A DNA stretch of 64,000 bases from Candidatus Hodarchaeota archaeon (GCA_016840025.1 JAEOTF010000166.1:1-64000), one strand, 5' to 3'; shown: positions 27,560 through 38,066, counted from the stretch's first letter. Notes: generated from the letters alone by a model not told the origin. Translations and numbers: made by a program.

Positions 27560-28801
27560 TTGACGAGTACTTTCAAAGATTTCGTTTATCGACGAAAATT
27601 AGAGGAACTTAGCGATAAAAGATCGCAAGATGGATCTACCTGTCTTGTTTCGCTTTATGTCCCTCCTAAACGTGTTCTTTCAGATTTTGTCTCGGAACTT
27701 ACCAATGAAATTGGTACTGCTGCGAATATCCGAAGTAAAACCACACGAAAAAACGTAACTACTGCCTTACAAAGTTTAGTAGGTAGACTAAAGCAAATGG
27801 GGGCAAAATCACCACAGGGTGGATTGGCCATTTTTGCCGGAGTCACTTCCACTGGAAAGAATGAATTTCATATGATATCTCCGCCTAATCCTATTTCAAA
27901 AAAACTCTATGTTTGTGACTCATTTTTTCATACAGTTCATCTTGCGGACCATCTTGTTGAAAAAGATGCTTATGGACTTATCACCCTAGATGGAACCACC
28001 GCAACTATCGCAATATTACGCGGCACACACCTAGAGATTAAGAAAACCACACGAAGTGGAGCTATCAAGAAACACAAGGCGGGAGGACAATCCTCTGTCC
28101 GATTTCAACGTCTTCATGAGGAAGCAGTTCTTCGTTATCTTAAACGCGTCGCCGGCTATGCGAAAGACCTTTATGTTGAGAATCCTGATATTGAAATAAA
28201 GGGATTAATAATTGGAGGACCTGGCTCCTCGAAAAATCGGTTTGCTGAAGCAAGTTATTTAGATAATCGCTTAAAAAAGAAAATACTCAAAATAGTAGAT
28301 ATTGGCTATGCCGCCGACATGCAAGGAATGCGAGAGTTAGTCGCTCAATCTGAAGATGTACTAGAGGGGGTTAAATATGTCCAAGAAAAGAAATTAGTTC
28401 AAAAATTCTTGGATTTGTTATATAGAGAATCTGGTCTCGTCTCTTATGGCGAGGGAGAGGTACGACAGCTTTTAGTGGCTGGTGCGGTAGATACTCTATT
28501 ATTAAGTGAAAAACTATCCTCAAAGCGTGCACATATAGTCTGTACTTCATGTAATTTCACCAACAATGTTACCGTCGATGAGGAAACAAAATTCGAAAAA
28601 GAGTTCACTAATGAAGTTTGTCCTTCTTGCGGCGGTAGCCTCTCTATTGACTCCTATAAAGACATTATAGAGGATTTGGGAGAACTAGCAGAACAATCTG
28701 GAGCAAAAATAGAAATAATTTCTACTGAAACAGAAGAAGGAGCCCAACTTTATAGTTTCGGTGGAATCGTAGCTATTTTACGATATAAGGCAGAGTTCTA
28801 G
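27560..28801 (+). CDS. prf1: Peptide chain release factor aRF1
   Basis: The 413-residue protein has the stop-codon-recognition motif as NIRS (in place of NIKS) near residue 58. The catalytic GGQ is in HKAGGQSSVRFQRL near residue 177, and a zinc-binding C-x2-C…C-x2-C lies in the C-terminal domain. It hydrolyses peptidyl-tRNA at all three stop codons. The only usable start is TTG at 27560, because a TGA lies in frame three codons earlier. Length is typical for archaeal aRF1. Confidence 0.97.
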   Translation: MTSTFKDFVYRRKLEELSDKRSQDGSTCLVSLYVPPKRVLSDFVSELTNEIGTAANIRSKTTRKNVTTALQSLVGRLKQMGAKSPQGGLAIFAGVTSTGKNEFHMISPPNPISKKLYVCDSFFHTVHLADHLVEKDAYGLITLDGTTATIAILRGTHLEIKKTTRSGAIKKHKAGGQSSVRFQRLHEEAVLRYLKRVAGYAKDLYVENPDIEIKGLIIGGPGSSKNRFAEASYLDNRLKKKILKIVDIGYAADMQGMRELVAQSEDVLEGVKYVQEKKLVQKFLDLLYRESGLVSYGEGEVRQLLVAGAVDTLLLSEKLSSKRAHIVCTSCNFTNNVTVDEETKFEKEFTNEVCPSCGGSLSIDSYKDIIEDLGELAEQSGAKIEIISTETEEGAQLYSFGGIVAILRYKAEF

Positions 28802-28818
28802 CATGAGTTTATCAAACA

Positions 28819-30810
28819 TTATTGACTAGAGCTCTCTACTGGAGCCTCTTGGAATAGTGACTCAATCTGGGCAAGGATCTGCTCGTCTTTATAGTGGCGC
28901 AGTTGTATAGCTCCCACGGGGCATTCGGAGGCACACACGCCGCATCCATGACAAAGTGCGTCATTAACTTCTGCAGAGAGCTCTTGAACCGTAATAGCGT
29001 GGTATGGGCACATCTGTTCACAAATCCCACAACGACGACAGGTTTCCGTGTCCACTTCGGGAATATATGGCTCAATCTCTACATAACCCTTTGAGATCAG
29101 GGAAATAGCACTAGATGAGGCCCCTTTGGCTTGTGCAACGCTATCAGGAATATCTTTAGGCCCTTGGGCGACACCACAAATATAGATTCCTCTTATAGAG
29201 GTATCTACAGGAGCTAATTTAGGATGTGCTTCAAGGAAGAAGCCGTCAGCGGATTGAGAGATATTAAGCATTTTGACCAAGTCAAGAGTGTCTTTTCTTG
29301 GGACAACACCAATAGCCAGAACCACAAGATCATATTCCAAGCTCACTCTTCTTCCCAGCAAGGTATCCTCTGCTTTGATCAAAAGGTTATTGGTTTTCTT
29401 GTCTTCAAGAATCTGGGATACTCTTCCACGAATGAGTTTTACCCCATAGTCTCTTTGGGCTATATCGTAGAACTCTTCATAGCCTTTTCCGAAAGCACGA
29501 ATATCCATATAGAAGACGGTTGTTTGGATGGTAGAATCTTTTTCCCTTAACATTCGGGCGTGTTTAAGTGAATACATACAGCATACACGTGAACAGTATG
29601 GATTTGTGTTCACGTCACGAGATCCTACACATTGAATAAAAGCCACACGTTTTGGTTTTTTCCCATCTGAAGCTCGAAAGAGCTTTCCTTGTGTAGGTCC
29701 TGATGCACTAAGTAATCGCTCCATCTCAAGACCAGTGATGACATTCGGTGCAACTCCGTATTTTAACCGATCACTATCCTCCAAAGGATCATATGGCTCA
29801 AAGCCAGTAGCTACAATGATTTGTCCTGGATTGAGCTCGTGAATCTTTGGTTTTTGATCAAAATCAATAGCTTCTGGTTTGCATACCTCGACACATTTAT
29901 CACATCGGATACATTTATCCATATCGATGATGTATTTATTCGGAATTGCCTGTGGAAATGGGATGTAGATAGCTTTTCTTGGGGCGAGTCCTAGATCAAA
30001 TTCACTGGGAACAGAAACTGGACAGACATCGGGACAGTCACCACAAGCGTTACATTTCACCGAGTCAACGTATCTTGGATGTTCTACGACCTGAACATGA
30101 AAACTGCCTACAAAACCCTCTACTTGAGAGACCTCTGCATTAGCAATTATCTCAACATTTTCATTCCAAGAAGTTTCCGACATTTTCGGTGTGAGTATAC
30201 ACGCACTACAATCCATCGTGGGGAAAGTTTTGTCAAGACGGGCCATATTTCCTCCAATGGTTGGACTTTTTTCAATCAACCAGGTTTTATAGCCAGCTTC
30301 TCCTAAATCTAAGGCTGCTGAAATACCGCTAATTCCTCCACCAACAATTAATACCGAAGGGTTGACCTCGACCTCAATCGGGCTTAAGGGTTCTAATTTA
30401 TTTACTTTTCCAGCTGCCATACGGATAAGATCTTTAGCCTTGGCTGTTGCTTTCTTTGGGGCTTTCATATGAACCCAAGAGTCCTGTTCCCTAATATTGG
30501 CCATTTCAAAATAATAGGGATTCAGACCAGCTTGTGTGAGAACTTTGCGGAATGTTAACTCGTGGAGTCGCGGGCTACAGGCAGAAACAACAACGCGGTT
30601 AACCCTATTTTCTTCCGCATCTGCCAGAATATCGTCTTTAATTAGATTTTGTCCTGTTTCAGAACACATGTATTGATAATTACGCGCAATTGTGACATGT
30701 GGAAGAGTTTTTACATATTCGGTGACCTCTTCAACATCAACTACGCCAGCAATATTCGTACCACAGTGGCAAATGTAGACACCAATCCTGTTGCTTTGCT
30801 TGGAACCCAC
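28819..30810 (-). CDS. hdrA: Heterodisulfide reductase subunit A-like flavoprotein (HdrA)
   Basis: This 663-residue protein is a full-length HdrA. It begins with an N-terminal thioredoxin-like domain (VYICHCGTNIAG). The FAD domain has GGGISGISAALDLGEAG and MDCSACILTPKM. Two ferredoxin-like clusters follow (CNACGDCPDVCP, CIRCDKCVEVC) plus VQCVGSRD…YCSRVCC. A C-terminal pair of 4Fe-4S motifs (CRRCGICEQMCP, CHGCGVCASECP) closes it. HdrA is the electron-bifurcating flavin subunit in Hdr complexes. Two more HdrA-like genes and two MvhD domains lie just upstream, but HdrB and HdrC are absent from the window. Confidence 0.95.
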   Translation of the reverse strand: MGSKQSNRIGVYICHCGTNIAGVVDVEEVTEYVKTLPHVTIARNYQYMCSETGQNLIKDDILADAEENRVNRVVVSACSPRLHELTFRKVLTQAGLNPYYFEMANIREQDSWVHMKAPKKATAKAKDLIRMAAGKVNKLEPLSPIEVEVNPSVLIVGGGISGISAALDLGEAGYKTWLIEKSPTIGGNMARLDKTFPTMDCSACILTPKMSETSWNENVEIIANAEVSQVEGFVGSFHVQVVEHPRYVDSVKCNACGDCPDVCPVSVPSEFDLGLAPRKAIYIPFPQAIPNKYIIDMDKCIRCDKCVEVCKPEAIDFDQKPKIHELNPGQIIVATGFEPYDPLEDSDRLKYGVAPNVITGLEMERLLSASGPTQGKLFRASDGKKPKRVAFIQCVGSRDVNTNPYCSRVCCMYSLKHARMLREKDSTIQTTVFYMDIRAFGKGYEEFYDIAQRDYGVKLIRGRVSQILEDKKTNNLLIKAEDTLLGRRVSLEYDLVVLAIGVVPRKDTLDLVKMLNISQSADGFFLEAHPKLAPVDTSIRGIYICGVAQGPKDIPDSVAQAKGASSSAISLISKGYVEIEPYIPEVDTETCRRCGICEQMCPYHAITVQELSAEVNDALCHGCGVCASECPVGAIQLRHYKDEQILAQIESLFQEAPVESSSQ

Positions 30811-30963
30811 TTTTTAAGTCTCCGTTAATTTAGAGTGTCTCATAAGTATTAATTTTATACTGCTTTGAGGAAGAACGATTAATCAGAATAATCGGATAAT
30901 CATTAATGAAATTTAAATTCTCGCATAAAAACATTAAATAACAGTTACGGATGCTTAACAGTC

Positions 30964-32022
30964 ATGAAGGTCACAATTCTCGGCGGTAACATTGCTGGTC
31001 TGGTCACAGGGATGCTTCTTGCGGAAAAAGGCATTGAAGTGGAAGTACATGAACGTCGAATTACTTGGGATAAGCCGTGTGGCGGGATGATGGATACCCG
31101 CTATGTTAAGTGGCTTGAAGAGTATGAAGTATTTTATGAAGACAAGCACACCACTTCTGAGTACATTTTTTTAATTAATAAACGTAAATATCCAGTTAAT
31201 ATTGATCCTCCTATTCAACACCTACTGAACCGTCAAGAAATCCAAGAAGTACTCATGAAACGTGTCAAAGAACTGGGCGGCGAAATAAAAAACACAACAA
31301 TCACTATGGAAAACCTCCCAAACCTGATTAATGAATGTGATTTTAGTGTAGTCGCGCTAGGACATTCAAGGTTGTCCTGGACTTTATTAAATCGTTCTTA
31401 CTCTACTGACGAAAAACTTGCTTGTAGATTAGCAGAAATACCTATAAATTCGCAAGTACCAATCGTATTCGCAACCTGGACTAGTACGGTTGGTTATGGG
31501 TGGGTTTTCCCCAAACCAGGACGGGTGAATGTTGGGTACGGACACCCTATTGATTTTGGTGTTCCCTTACGTGTAGGTTTTGACAAATTCATTAGTGAGC
31601 TTAATGAATGCCTTAATTTAAACCTGACCGCTGATAGATCACTAATTCGAGGTGGAAAACTACCCGCAGATGTTAATACATTACAAAAACCGTTCTACGC
31701 CTATAGAGATGAAAAATTATTTGTTGGTGTAGGTGATGCTCTAGGACTCGCTAACCCAATTAATGGAGGAGGAATGTGCAACGCAATTAAATCAGCAAAA
31801 GCTTTGGTTGCTTCCTTAAATGGTAAGACAATAGAGCCCGATAAATATTCAACCTTACTTATTAATGAACTGCAACACGAATGGAAAGAGGCAAAAAAGA
31901 ATAGAAGTAGAATAAAACGTATTTCAGGGAATAGAATTTTACGACCGCTTACCAGTAGCACTCTTGCCCTTTTTGGGAAATTTTTAGTACCTCGCCTGTA
32001 TAGGAAGGCCATAGCCCATTAA
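30964..32022 (+). CDS. Geranylgeranyl reductase family flavoprotein
   Basis: This 352-residue FAD protein has an N-terminal dinucleotide loop LGGNIAGLVTGMLLAEKG. It also has a PCGGMMD segment, the family motif GYGWVFPKPGRVNVGYG near residue 175, and VGVGDALGLANPINGGG near residue 256. Family members saturate the isoprenoid chains of archaeal membrane lipids, drawing electrons from reduced ferredoxin or a similar donor. The gene lies on the opposite strand between hdrA and the ferredoxin–MvhD gene, which suggests, but does not prove, that the Hdr-type proteins supply its electrons. Confidence 0.9.
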   Translation: MKVTILGGNIAGLVTGMLLAEKGIEVEVHERRITWDKPCGGMMDTRYVKWLEEYEVFYEDKHTTSEYIFLINKRKYPVNIDPPIQHLLNRQEIQEVLMKRVKELGGEIKNTTITMENLPNLINECDFSVVALGHSRLSWTLLNRSYSTDEKLACRLAEIPINSQVPIVFATWTSTVGYGWVFPKPGRVNVGYGHPIDFGVPLRVGFDKFISELNECLNLNLTADRSLIRGGKLPADVNTLQKPFYAYRDEKLFVGVGDALGLANPINGGGMCNAIKSAKALVASLNGKTIEPDKYSTLLINELQHEWKEAKKNRSRIKRISGNRILRPLTSSTLALFGKFLVPRLYRKAIAH

Positions 32023-32030
32023 GAAAAGTG

Positions 32031-32972
32031 CTACTTGACTGGATTTGGACCAAGTTTTTTGATTCGCTCAACCGCTTCGTTTATTGTCTCTACTAAAGTG
32101 GGAGCCATTGAAGCGGAGATAAAATGCATGGAAAGGCGGTTTTCGCCAAACCCAATTTCTTCTAAGACATCTTTAAGAAAAATAATACGTCTCTCCGCCT
32201 TATAGTTGCCGTCAATATAGTGGCACTGTTGTTTAATGCAACCAGAAACAATCACACCATCTGCACCCTTTTCAAAGGCAGTAAGGACATAAAGAGGATC
32301 CACCTTACCAGTGCATGGAAGCGTGATTATTCGAATATTAGGCGGATACTGCATACGAGAAGTGCCTGCTAGATCGGCCGCAGCGGAAGTGCACCATTGA
32401 CAAAAAAAGCAGACTATTAGTGGCTCAAAATCTGCTGATGTTTTTTTAGTCTCTCTCTCAGGGATGTCATAGCCTTCAAAGATGGTTGGTAAGTCAAAGT
32501 AGCCCGTTCGTATCATTGACTCATATGGACACACATTCGCGCACTTTTCACAAGATATACATAGTGCTGGGTCGATATTCATTTTCCCCAAGGGGTAGAG
32601 AGAAAGCGAAGGGAACTCGATTTCCTTAGTCTTTGTTTCATTTGTGACAACTTTCTGTATTAGACTCATAAGGGTACGGTAGTTCTCCGGAAGTTCTTGC
32701 AGTTCACTGGAAGTGTAGGCAGATATTTCAGCAAGATTAAGGATATTTCTAACTTCTATAGCATCCTGTTCACATTCTGGTTCACACAATTGACAAAACA
32801 TGCATCGCATGGGATTATTTATGACCTCTGACCATCCCAGAAGATGGTCGGGCACTAAAACTTTCTTTGATGGCTTCTTTAGAGCGAGTTTTCTGATAAT
32901 ATCATATATGTCGTTCCTTTTCCCACGCCACTCCTCTGAAATAAGAACGGTAGTTGAACTCATTTTTTTCAC
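32031..32972 (-). CDS. Ferredoxin–MvhD fusion protein
   Basis: This 313-residue protein has one 4Fe-4S motif near residue 55 (CMFCQLCEPEC) and another near 137 (CISCEKCANVCP). A C-terminal MvhD domain (about residues 185–300) contains CFFCQWCT, LPCTGKVDP and SGCIKQQCHY. MvhD is a [2Fe-2S] protein that carries electrons to HdrA. The fusion replaces separate ferredoxin-type and MvhD subunits. It starts 17 bases downstream of the stop of the upstream HdrA–MvhD gene, so these form an operon. Confidence 0.88.
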   Translation of the reverse strand: MKKMSSTTVLISEEWRGKRNDIYDIIRKLALKKPSKKVLVPDHLLGWSEVINNPMRCMFCQLCEPECEQDAIEVRNILNLAEISAYTSSELQELPENYRTLMSLIQKVVTNETKTKEIEFPSLSLYPLGKMNIDPALCISCEKCANVCPYESMIRTGYFDLPTIFEGYDIPERETKKTSADFEPLIVCFFCQWCTSAAADLAGTSRMQYPPNIRIITLPCTGKVDPLYVLTAFEKGADGVIVSGCIKQQCHYIDGNYKAERRIIFLKDVLEEIGFGENRLSMHFISASMAPTLVETINEAVERIKKLGPNPVK

Positions 32973-32989
32973 TTCTCTTAATTTTTATA

Positions 32990-34942
32990 TTAGAAATGGC
33001 TCCAAATGTCCTCAATAATCGCATGATATTTGTCAGGTTCTGCAGCGTAGGTTTTGATAGCTTGACACCGCCATCCTTCCCCTTTCGTTACATCTAGTAT
33101 CTTACTTACTATTTGGGAGCTTTCAAGTCCTAAAATTTCCCCTTTCGCATTGTGACAGTGCGCACAGACTGTTGTTATTATTGCGTCTGCCCCTCCGTCT
33201 AAAGCAGTTAATATCTCAATTGGAGAGATTCTGCCGCCACAAGGAAACACAATAGGAATAATTGGTTTCTTTATACGCCCTGTTTCAGAGGCTATATCTA
33301 TTGCAGCGAGACTACACTCTTTACAGGTGAATGAAAAAACAAGCGGTGTGTCCAAGAGATTTTTCTTAAATAATTCCGCTGTTTTTTGGATCTGTTGTTG
33401 CATGGTAATTATATCTAAATTGTGAAGTTTGATAGCTCCAGTGGGACATACACTCGTACACAATCCGCATCCCTGACAAGAATTCGTGTCAACTGAAACA
33501 GCCTCTTCCGTTAAATCGATTGCTTGGGCAGGACATCGAGTAACACATATCTCACATTTAGTGCATTTTTCTATTTCAACTGTTGCTATCTCATTAGTTC
33601 GGGTCATTCCATTCTTAATAAGTCTTAGAACTTCCAAGCTAACCGAGTCAACAGAGTGTGAGGTTTCTACAATAGAAGCAGGCTGCGTTAGATTTATTGT
33701 AGTGAAAACACCAGGGATTTGTGTCCTTTCGGTTCTTAATTTGGTATAAATCGGTTTAATAAAGCCACTACTCGGATCTAAGGGTATTCCTAAAGACTGA
33801 GCGATGTTGGTCGAAAATTGATTGGGCAACATAGCTGCTGAAAGGATTACATGATCTGCTAATAATTCAGTCTTGGTTTGATTGATTACATTCTCAGCAG
33901 CTACTATGATTTTACCGTCGGAAGCAATATCGAGACCACTGGTTCCCCCCCTAATGAAGCGGACGCCTTTTTCCCTTGCATTAACATAATTGAGTTCATC
34001 CTTGCCTATTGTACGAATCCCCTTATGAAGAATAGTAACCTGTTTGTTCTTTCCTTGAAGGGTTATACTAGAATTTACGGCTTTTGAACAGCAATACCCT
34101 GAACAATAAGGTCGTTCTTCTGTTCTACTCCCAACACATTGCACAACTACTATATTTCCTTTTAGTTTTTTATTTCCTTGGTAGCTCGTCCAAGTGGTAA
34201 TTTTATCACTCAGTTCGAGTTCTGGTGGTTTCCATTCACTCATATCTCCCCCTAAAACAATTAACCCTGAATCAATATACTGCGTTTTGCCTTCCTTATC
34301 CTCGAGCGAGAACTGAAAATTTCCAACATGTCCCTTAACCGAAAGACCGCCTATCTCTTCATAGATGTTTACGTTTTTCGACTCTTTGAGCTTTTTAATC
34401 ATTCTTTTTAAGTCATTTACTGATTCATTGCTTTGAATCGAGGTTTTTAGCTGATCGGACTCATTTATTAGAGAATCACTGATAATAACGACATCGATCC
34501 CATGATTTATGAGGTTTAGAGCGGTTATTACCGTTGATAGGCCATTTCCTGTTACTACCACTGGTTTATCGGATAAATCAATATTTCTTTGCGGAGTAGG
34601 CGAATCATTAAGCCTTTTAGCAAAAATACCCTCTATTATTGCGTTTACTGCCTTTTCTTTAATCTTAGCATCACTCTCCCACTTTGAAATCTGGCGTAAG
34701 TCGACATATTCTCTATTACCGAAATGGTGAGAACCAACCACAGGCTCCAGAATATTCTGAGAACATGCGCAGATAATTAGGTTATCTTGGGGTAGTCGTC
34801 TTTGGGACTTACAGAGATTGTTTATAGAGATCGTTTCTTTTACATGAGGAGCTAGATAGCTCTCTATCTCATTTAAATCCATTTTTTGATTGAGTGTTTT
34901 ACCGCAACTGCATATTACCGCAATAGTCATAGTGACACCCAC
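32990..34942 (-). CDS. HdrA-like flavoprotein fused to an MvhD domain
   Basis: This 650-residue protein has an HdrA-like layout with a divergent N-terminus (CSCGKTLNQK). Its flavin domain begins VVVTGNGLSTVITALNL and includes VQCVGSRTEERPYCSGYCC. Two 4Fe-4S motifs follow (CTKCEICVTRCP, CQGCGLCTSVCP) and then a C-terminal MvhD domain (CKECSLAAID, FPCGGRISP, TTVCAHCHN). The canonical dinucleotide glycines are altered (GNGLST), so flavin or pyridine-nucleotide binding may differ. It is the middle gene of the three-gene minus-strand operon 36150→32031. Confidence 0.88.
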   Translation of the reverse strand: MGVTMTIAVICSCGKTLNQKMDLNEIESYLAPHVKETISINNLCKSQRRLPQDNLIICACSQNILEPVVGSHHFGNREYVDLRQISKWESDAKIKEKAVNAIIEGIFAKRLNDSPTPQRNIDLSDKPVVVTGNGLSTVITALNLINHGIDVVIISDSLINESDQLKTSIQSNESVNDLKRMIKKLKESKNVNIYEEIGGLSVKGHVGNFQFSLEDKEGKTQYIDSGLIVLGGDMSEWKPPELELSDKITTWTSYQGNKKLKGNIVVVQCVGSRTEERPYCSGYCCSKAVNSSITLQGKNKQVTILHKGIRTIGKDELNYVNAREKGVRFIRGGTSGLDIASDGKIIVAAENVINQTKTELLADHVILSAAMLPNQFSTNIAQSLGIPLDPSSGFIKPIYTKLRTERTQIPGVFTTINLTQPASIVETSHSVDSVSLEVLRLIKNGMTRTNEIATVEIEKCTKCEICVTRCPAQAIDLTEEAVSVDTNSCQGCGLCTSVCPTGAIKLHNLDIITMQQQIQKTAELFKKNLLDTPLVFSFTCKECSLAAIDIASETGRIKKPIIPIVFPCGGRISPIEILTALDGGADAIITTVCAHCHNAKGEILGLESSQIVSKILDVTKGEGWRCQAIKTYAAEPDKYHAIIEDIWSHF

Positions 34943-34986
34943 AACTTAGATTACAGACGCTATAGGAAGATTTATTGCTATATTAT

Positions 34987-36150
34987 TTAATTTAAACTGC
35001 TGAAAACTTGCCATGCTTTTGATCTGGCATCATTTATACTCTGAGGTATGTTTTGTAAATCTGAAGCAGCCCCCACCCAAAAAATATGACCCTTAGATGG
35101 TAAGGAGACGCTTATCTTTTCCAAACCAGTACTCAAGACAACGAGATCTGCTTCTATCTGTTCATAAGTTCCCGTGAGAGTATTTTCAGTATGAACCAGT
35201 AAACTTTCACCTCGTTTCTCGATAAGTCCAGGTCTTCCTCGCATAAACTTCACTCCCTCATCTCTGGCTTTTATGTAGTAGCTTTCAAGGTTATTTAATG
35301 TTCGAATATCCATATAAAGAATGAAAACATTCTCAATTCCTATTTCTTTCAGTTTAATTGCATGTTTGAGCGCATAAGTGCAGCATAGACTGGAACATTC
35401 TGCATTGTAGCGTGGGTCACGACTTCCCACACACTGCACCATAACAACAGTCTTTACTTTTTCATCTAAACCAGAATTCGATCGCGTAGGATCGAGTTTG
35501 TGAGCTAATTCAATTTGATTAATGACAGCTTTTTCTTGGACAGCATAAGCTTCAATTGGTGGACATGTTTCATTAAAACCAGAAGCTAGAATTACTGCAT
35601 CAAAGTCAGCTAAGGTCTCTTTCGGTTTGGCTTGAAGGTCTATTGCTTCTAGTTTACAGGCTTCTAAACATTCTTTCTTACATTCCGCAGGATCACATTT
35701 TTCAGGGTCAATAAATAAAGTACTTGGTATGGCTTGGACATGCGTTTTGGAGACAGCTCCTAAAGGACAGCCATCTACGCAAGCGCCACAGGTAACACAT
35801 TTCGTAGGATCAATCAACAATGGTTCGGAAACAATCGTTGCAGTGATTTTTCCGTCCTTTTTATGGCCAAAGTGACTTATCTGACTCAAGGAATGAAGTT
35901 CTAAATTGTTTAAGTATTCAAATCCCGCTCGATATTGGCATTTTCTAATCTGATTATCGCCAAAAATCGTGTTTGAGGATTCATAGCACAAAGCACAATC
36001 ATCGCTAGGGAATACAAATCCAAGATCTTTTAGAACACCCCCAATGCTTCTCTCCTTTTCAATGAGATCAACTTTGATTCCCAGTTCAGCAAATGCCATA
36101 GCGGTATGCATTCCTGCTGTACCGCCACCAATGACTAATATTCGGCTCAT
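34987..36150 (-). CDS. Short HdrA-like flavoprotein
   Basis: This 387-residue protein carries only the flavin domain and a ferredoxin insert of HdrA. The FAD loop is IGGGTAGMHTAMAFAELG. A cysteine pair, DDCALC, stands where HdrA has DCSAC. One 4Fe-4S motif (CVTCGACVDGCP) is followed by CDPAECKKECLEAC and VQCVGSRDPRYNAECSSLCC. It lacks the thioredoxin-like N-terminus and the C-terminal clusters. It is first in the operon, 44 bases upstream of the HdrA–MvhD gene, and probably pairs with it. Confidence 0.87.
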   Translation of the reverse strand: MSRILVIGGGTAGMHTAMAFAELGIKVDLIEKERSIGGVLKDLGFVFPSDDCALCYESSNTIFGDNQIRKCQYRAGFEYLNNLELHSLSQISHFGHKKDGKITATIVSEPLLIDPTKCVTCGACVDGCPLGAVSKTHVQAIPSTLFIDPEKCDPAECKKECLEACKLEAIDLQAKPKETLADFDAVILASGFNETCPPIEAYAVQEKAVINQIELAHKLDPTRSNSGLDEKVKTVVMVQCVGSRDPRYNAECSSLCCTYALKHAIKLKEIGIENVFILYMDIRTLNNLESYYIKARDEGVKFMRGRPGLIEKRGESLLVHTENTLTGTYEQIEADLVVLSTGLEKISVSLPSKGHIFWVGAASDLQNIPQSINDARSKAWQVFSSLN

Positions 36151-36707
36151 AGTTTAGTATCACGCTTCTTAGTGGTCAATCTGTGGTTAATAAATGCTGT
36201 TCAGAGGGGAGACGGGAGTTTTCCAACTATTATTTAGTAGAAAATGTTTTCTTCTCTTGGAAAAAATAAAATTTGTTACTTGACTTAATCTTTTTCTTCT
36301 TTTTCTTTAAGAAACTATTTTAACAGCTGTACTCTTAACAAATTCCAGAAACCTAGTTATTTAGATATATTCCTAATGAATTTCAGCCCAAAACTCTCTT
36401 TAGAATTACATCCCCTCTAAAAATCTCTTAATGAGCAGGTTATTATCCTGAAAAATGATATAAAATCCTTATTAATATTAAAACATGTAATTAAGTTCAA
36501 ACAAGCTATCGTTCCTCGTATAAAAATTTAAAAAATCCCCGAAATCAAAAAAAAGACTTAAAAAAAGGCTAGAGTGAAAATAATAAGAAGATTGTAAAAT
36601 TCAAATAACTATTCAATTGAATTACATAACTACATCAGGATACATTTTTGACCGTATAGTAAATCTATAAAACGCCATCTTGTCTTAAATGAAGGTTTGG
36701 ATGTAAA
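36151..36707. other. Divergent intergenic region, nothing assigned
   Basis: This very AT-rich 557-base gap lies between the divergent Hdr operon and the amidohydrolase gene and should contain both promoters. No RNA gene, ORF or repeat is visible. Confidence 0.5.
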
Positions 36708-38066
36708 ATGAACATTCTTATTAAACACGGATATATATTAACCCTTAATGAGAAAAACCAAGTGATTAAAGACGGTGCGATTCTAATTAAAGAGGATTTA
36801 ATTGATCAAATAGGTACAACAGAAGAATTGAACAAATATTCTTCAGAAGCACACAAGATAATTGACGCAGAGGGGAGAGCAGTCATGCCGGGTTTTATCA
36901 ATGCACATATGCATTTCTATTCTGCTTTTGCTACAGGAATGCCCCTAGAATCATTCCCTCCAGGTTTCGTAAATGTGCTGGAGAATTTATGGTGGAAATT
37001 GGATCGTGTTTTAGACGCAGATGAATCAGTAAAAGACTTAAGAGGGCAAGATACATACTATAGTGCCCTACTTGGCTATATCGAGGCGGTTCAGAACGGA
37101 ACTTGTACAGTAATCGACCATCATGCTTCGCCTTCATTTATTAAAGACAGCTTGGATGAGATTGAAAAAGCAGCAAGAGAGTTAGGAGTACGTTCCTCTC
37201 TTTGTTATGAAACAACTGACAGAAATGGCTCAGAAGAGGCAAAAGATGGACTAAAAGAAAATAGACGATTTATTGAAAAGTGTCAAAAAGTTAATGATGA
37301 TATGGTGCATGGTCTTGTAGGTTTACATGCATCTTTCACCCTAGAACCAGAGACAATGGAAGGAGCACAACAAATTGTTGAAGACCTTAATACAGGAGTA
37401 CATATTCATGTGGCCGAGGGTAAGGCAGATATGGAAGATACGCGCCAAAAATACAATATGACAGTGATTGAACGTTTAAACAAGTATAAACTGCTCAATT
37501 CTAAATCAGTTCTTGCACATTGTATCCACATTAAAGATAAAGATTATAAAACCATCAAAAAGGCTGACTCCAATGTCTCTCACCAACCGCGTTCTAATAT
37601 GAACAATGCAGTAGGGGCCATGGATATTTTTAAGTTTAAAGAGCATTATATCTCGTTCGGTCTTGGAACAGACGGTATGTCAGCGGACATGAAAGATGAG
37701 CTATTGGTCGCAAATCTTATTCACAAACATGTATATCAAAATAACACCATTGGTACCGTAGAAGTATATGACGCGCTCTTCAAGACGAATCCAATGATTG
37801 TGAAAAAGGTAACGGGTGTAAACACAGGAAATCTAATAGTCGGAAAGAAGGCCGATGTTGTAATTACTGATTATTACCCAAAAAGTCCAATTACCCCATA
37901 CAATGTTCTTGGACATATTATGTTCGGGGTTCTCAACACTTCTATCGCAACAACTATAATCAACGGACGTATTTGTATGGAAGAACGACGAATTCCAGAT
38001 ATAAATTTAAAGATTATTAGTGAAAAGTGCCAAGAACTTGCTATGAAAATCTGGGAGAGGCTTTAA
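36708..38066 (+). CDS. ssnA: SsnA-like amidohydrolase/aminohydrolase
   Basis: This 452-residue metal-dependent hydrolase has the amidohydrolase set NAHMHF (metal His pair, about residues 65–70), HVAEG (His near 225), AHCIH (His near 256) and GTDGMSAD (Asp near 311). Segments ENLWWKLDR and TVIDHHASP are typical of the SsnA group. Relatives deaminate or open purine-like rings; the exact substrate of SsnA is not settled. The C-terminal GNLIVGKKADVVI closes the small beta domain. It is upstream of a dodecin gene, with a T-rich terminator between. Confidence 0.88.
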   Translation: MNILIKHGYILTLNEKNQVIKDGAILIKEDLIDQIGTTEELNKYSSEAHKIIDAEGRAVMPGFINAHMHFYSAFATGMPLESFPPGFVNVLENLWWKLDRVLDADESVKDLRGQDTYYSALLGYIEAVQNGTCTVIDHHASPSFIKDSLDEIEKAARELGVRSSLCYETTDRNGSEEAKDGLKENRRFIEKCQKVNDDMVHGLVGLHASFTLEPETMEGAQQIVEDLNTGVHIHVAEGKADMEDTRQKYNMTVIERLNKYKLLNSKSVLAHCIHIKDKDYKTIKKADSNVSHQPRSNMNNAVGAMDIFKFKEHYISFGLGTDGMSADMKDELLVANLIHKHVYQNNTIGTVEVYDALFKTNPMIVKKVTGVNTGNLIVGKKADVVITDYYPKSPITPYNVLGHIMFGVLNTSIATTIINGRICMEERRIPDINLKIISEKCQELAMKIWERL

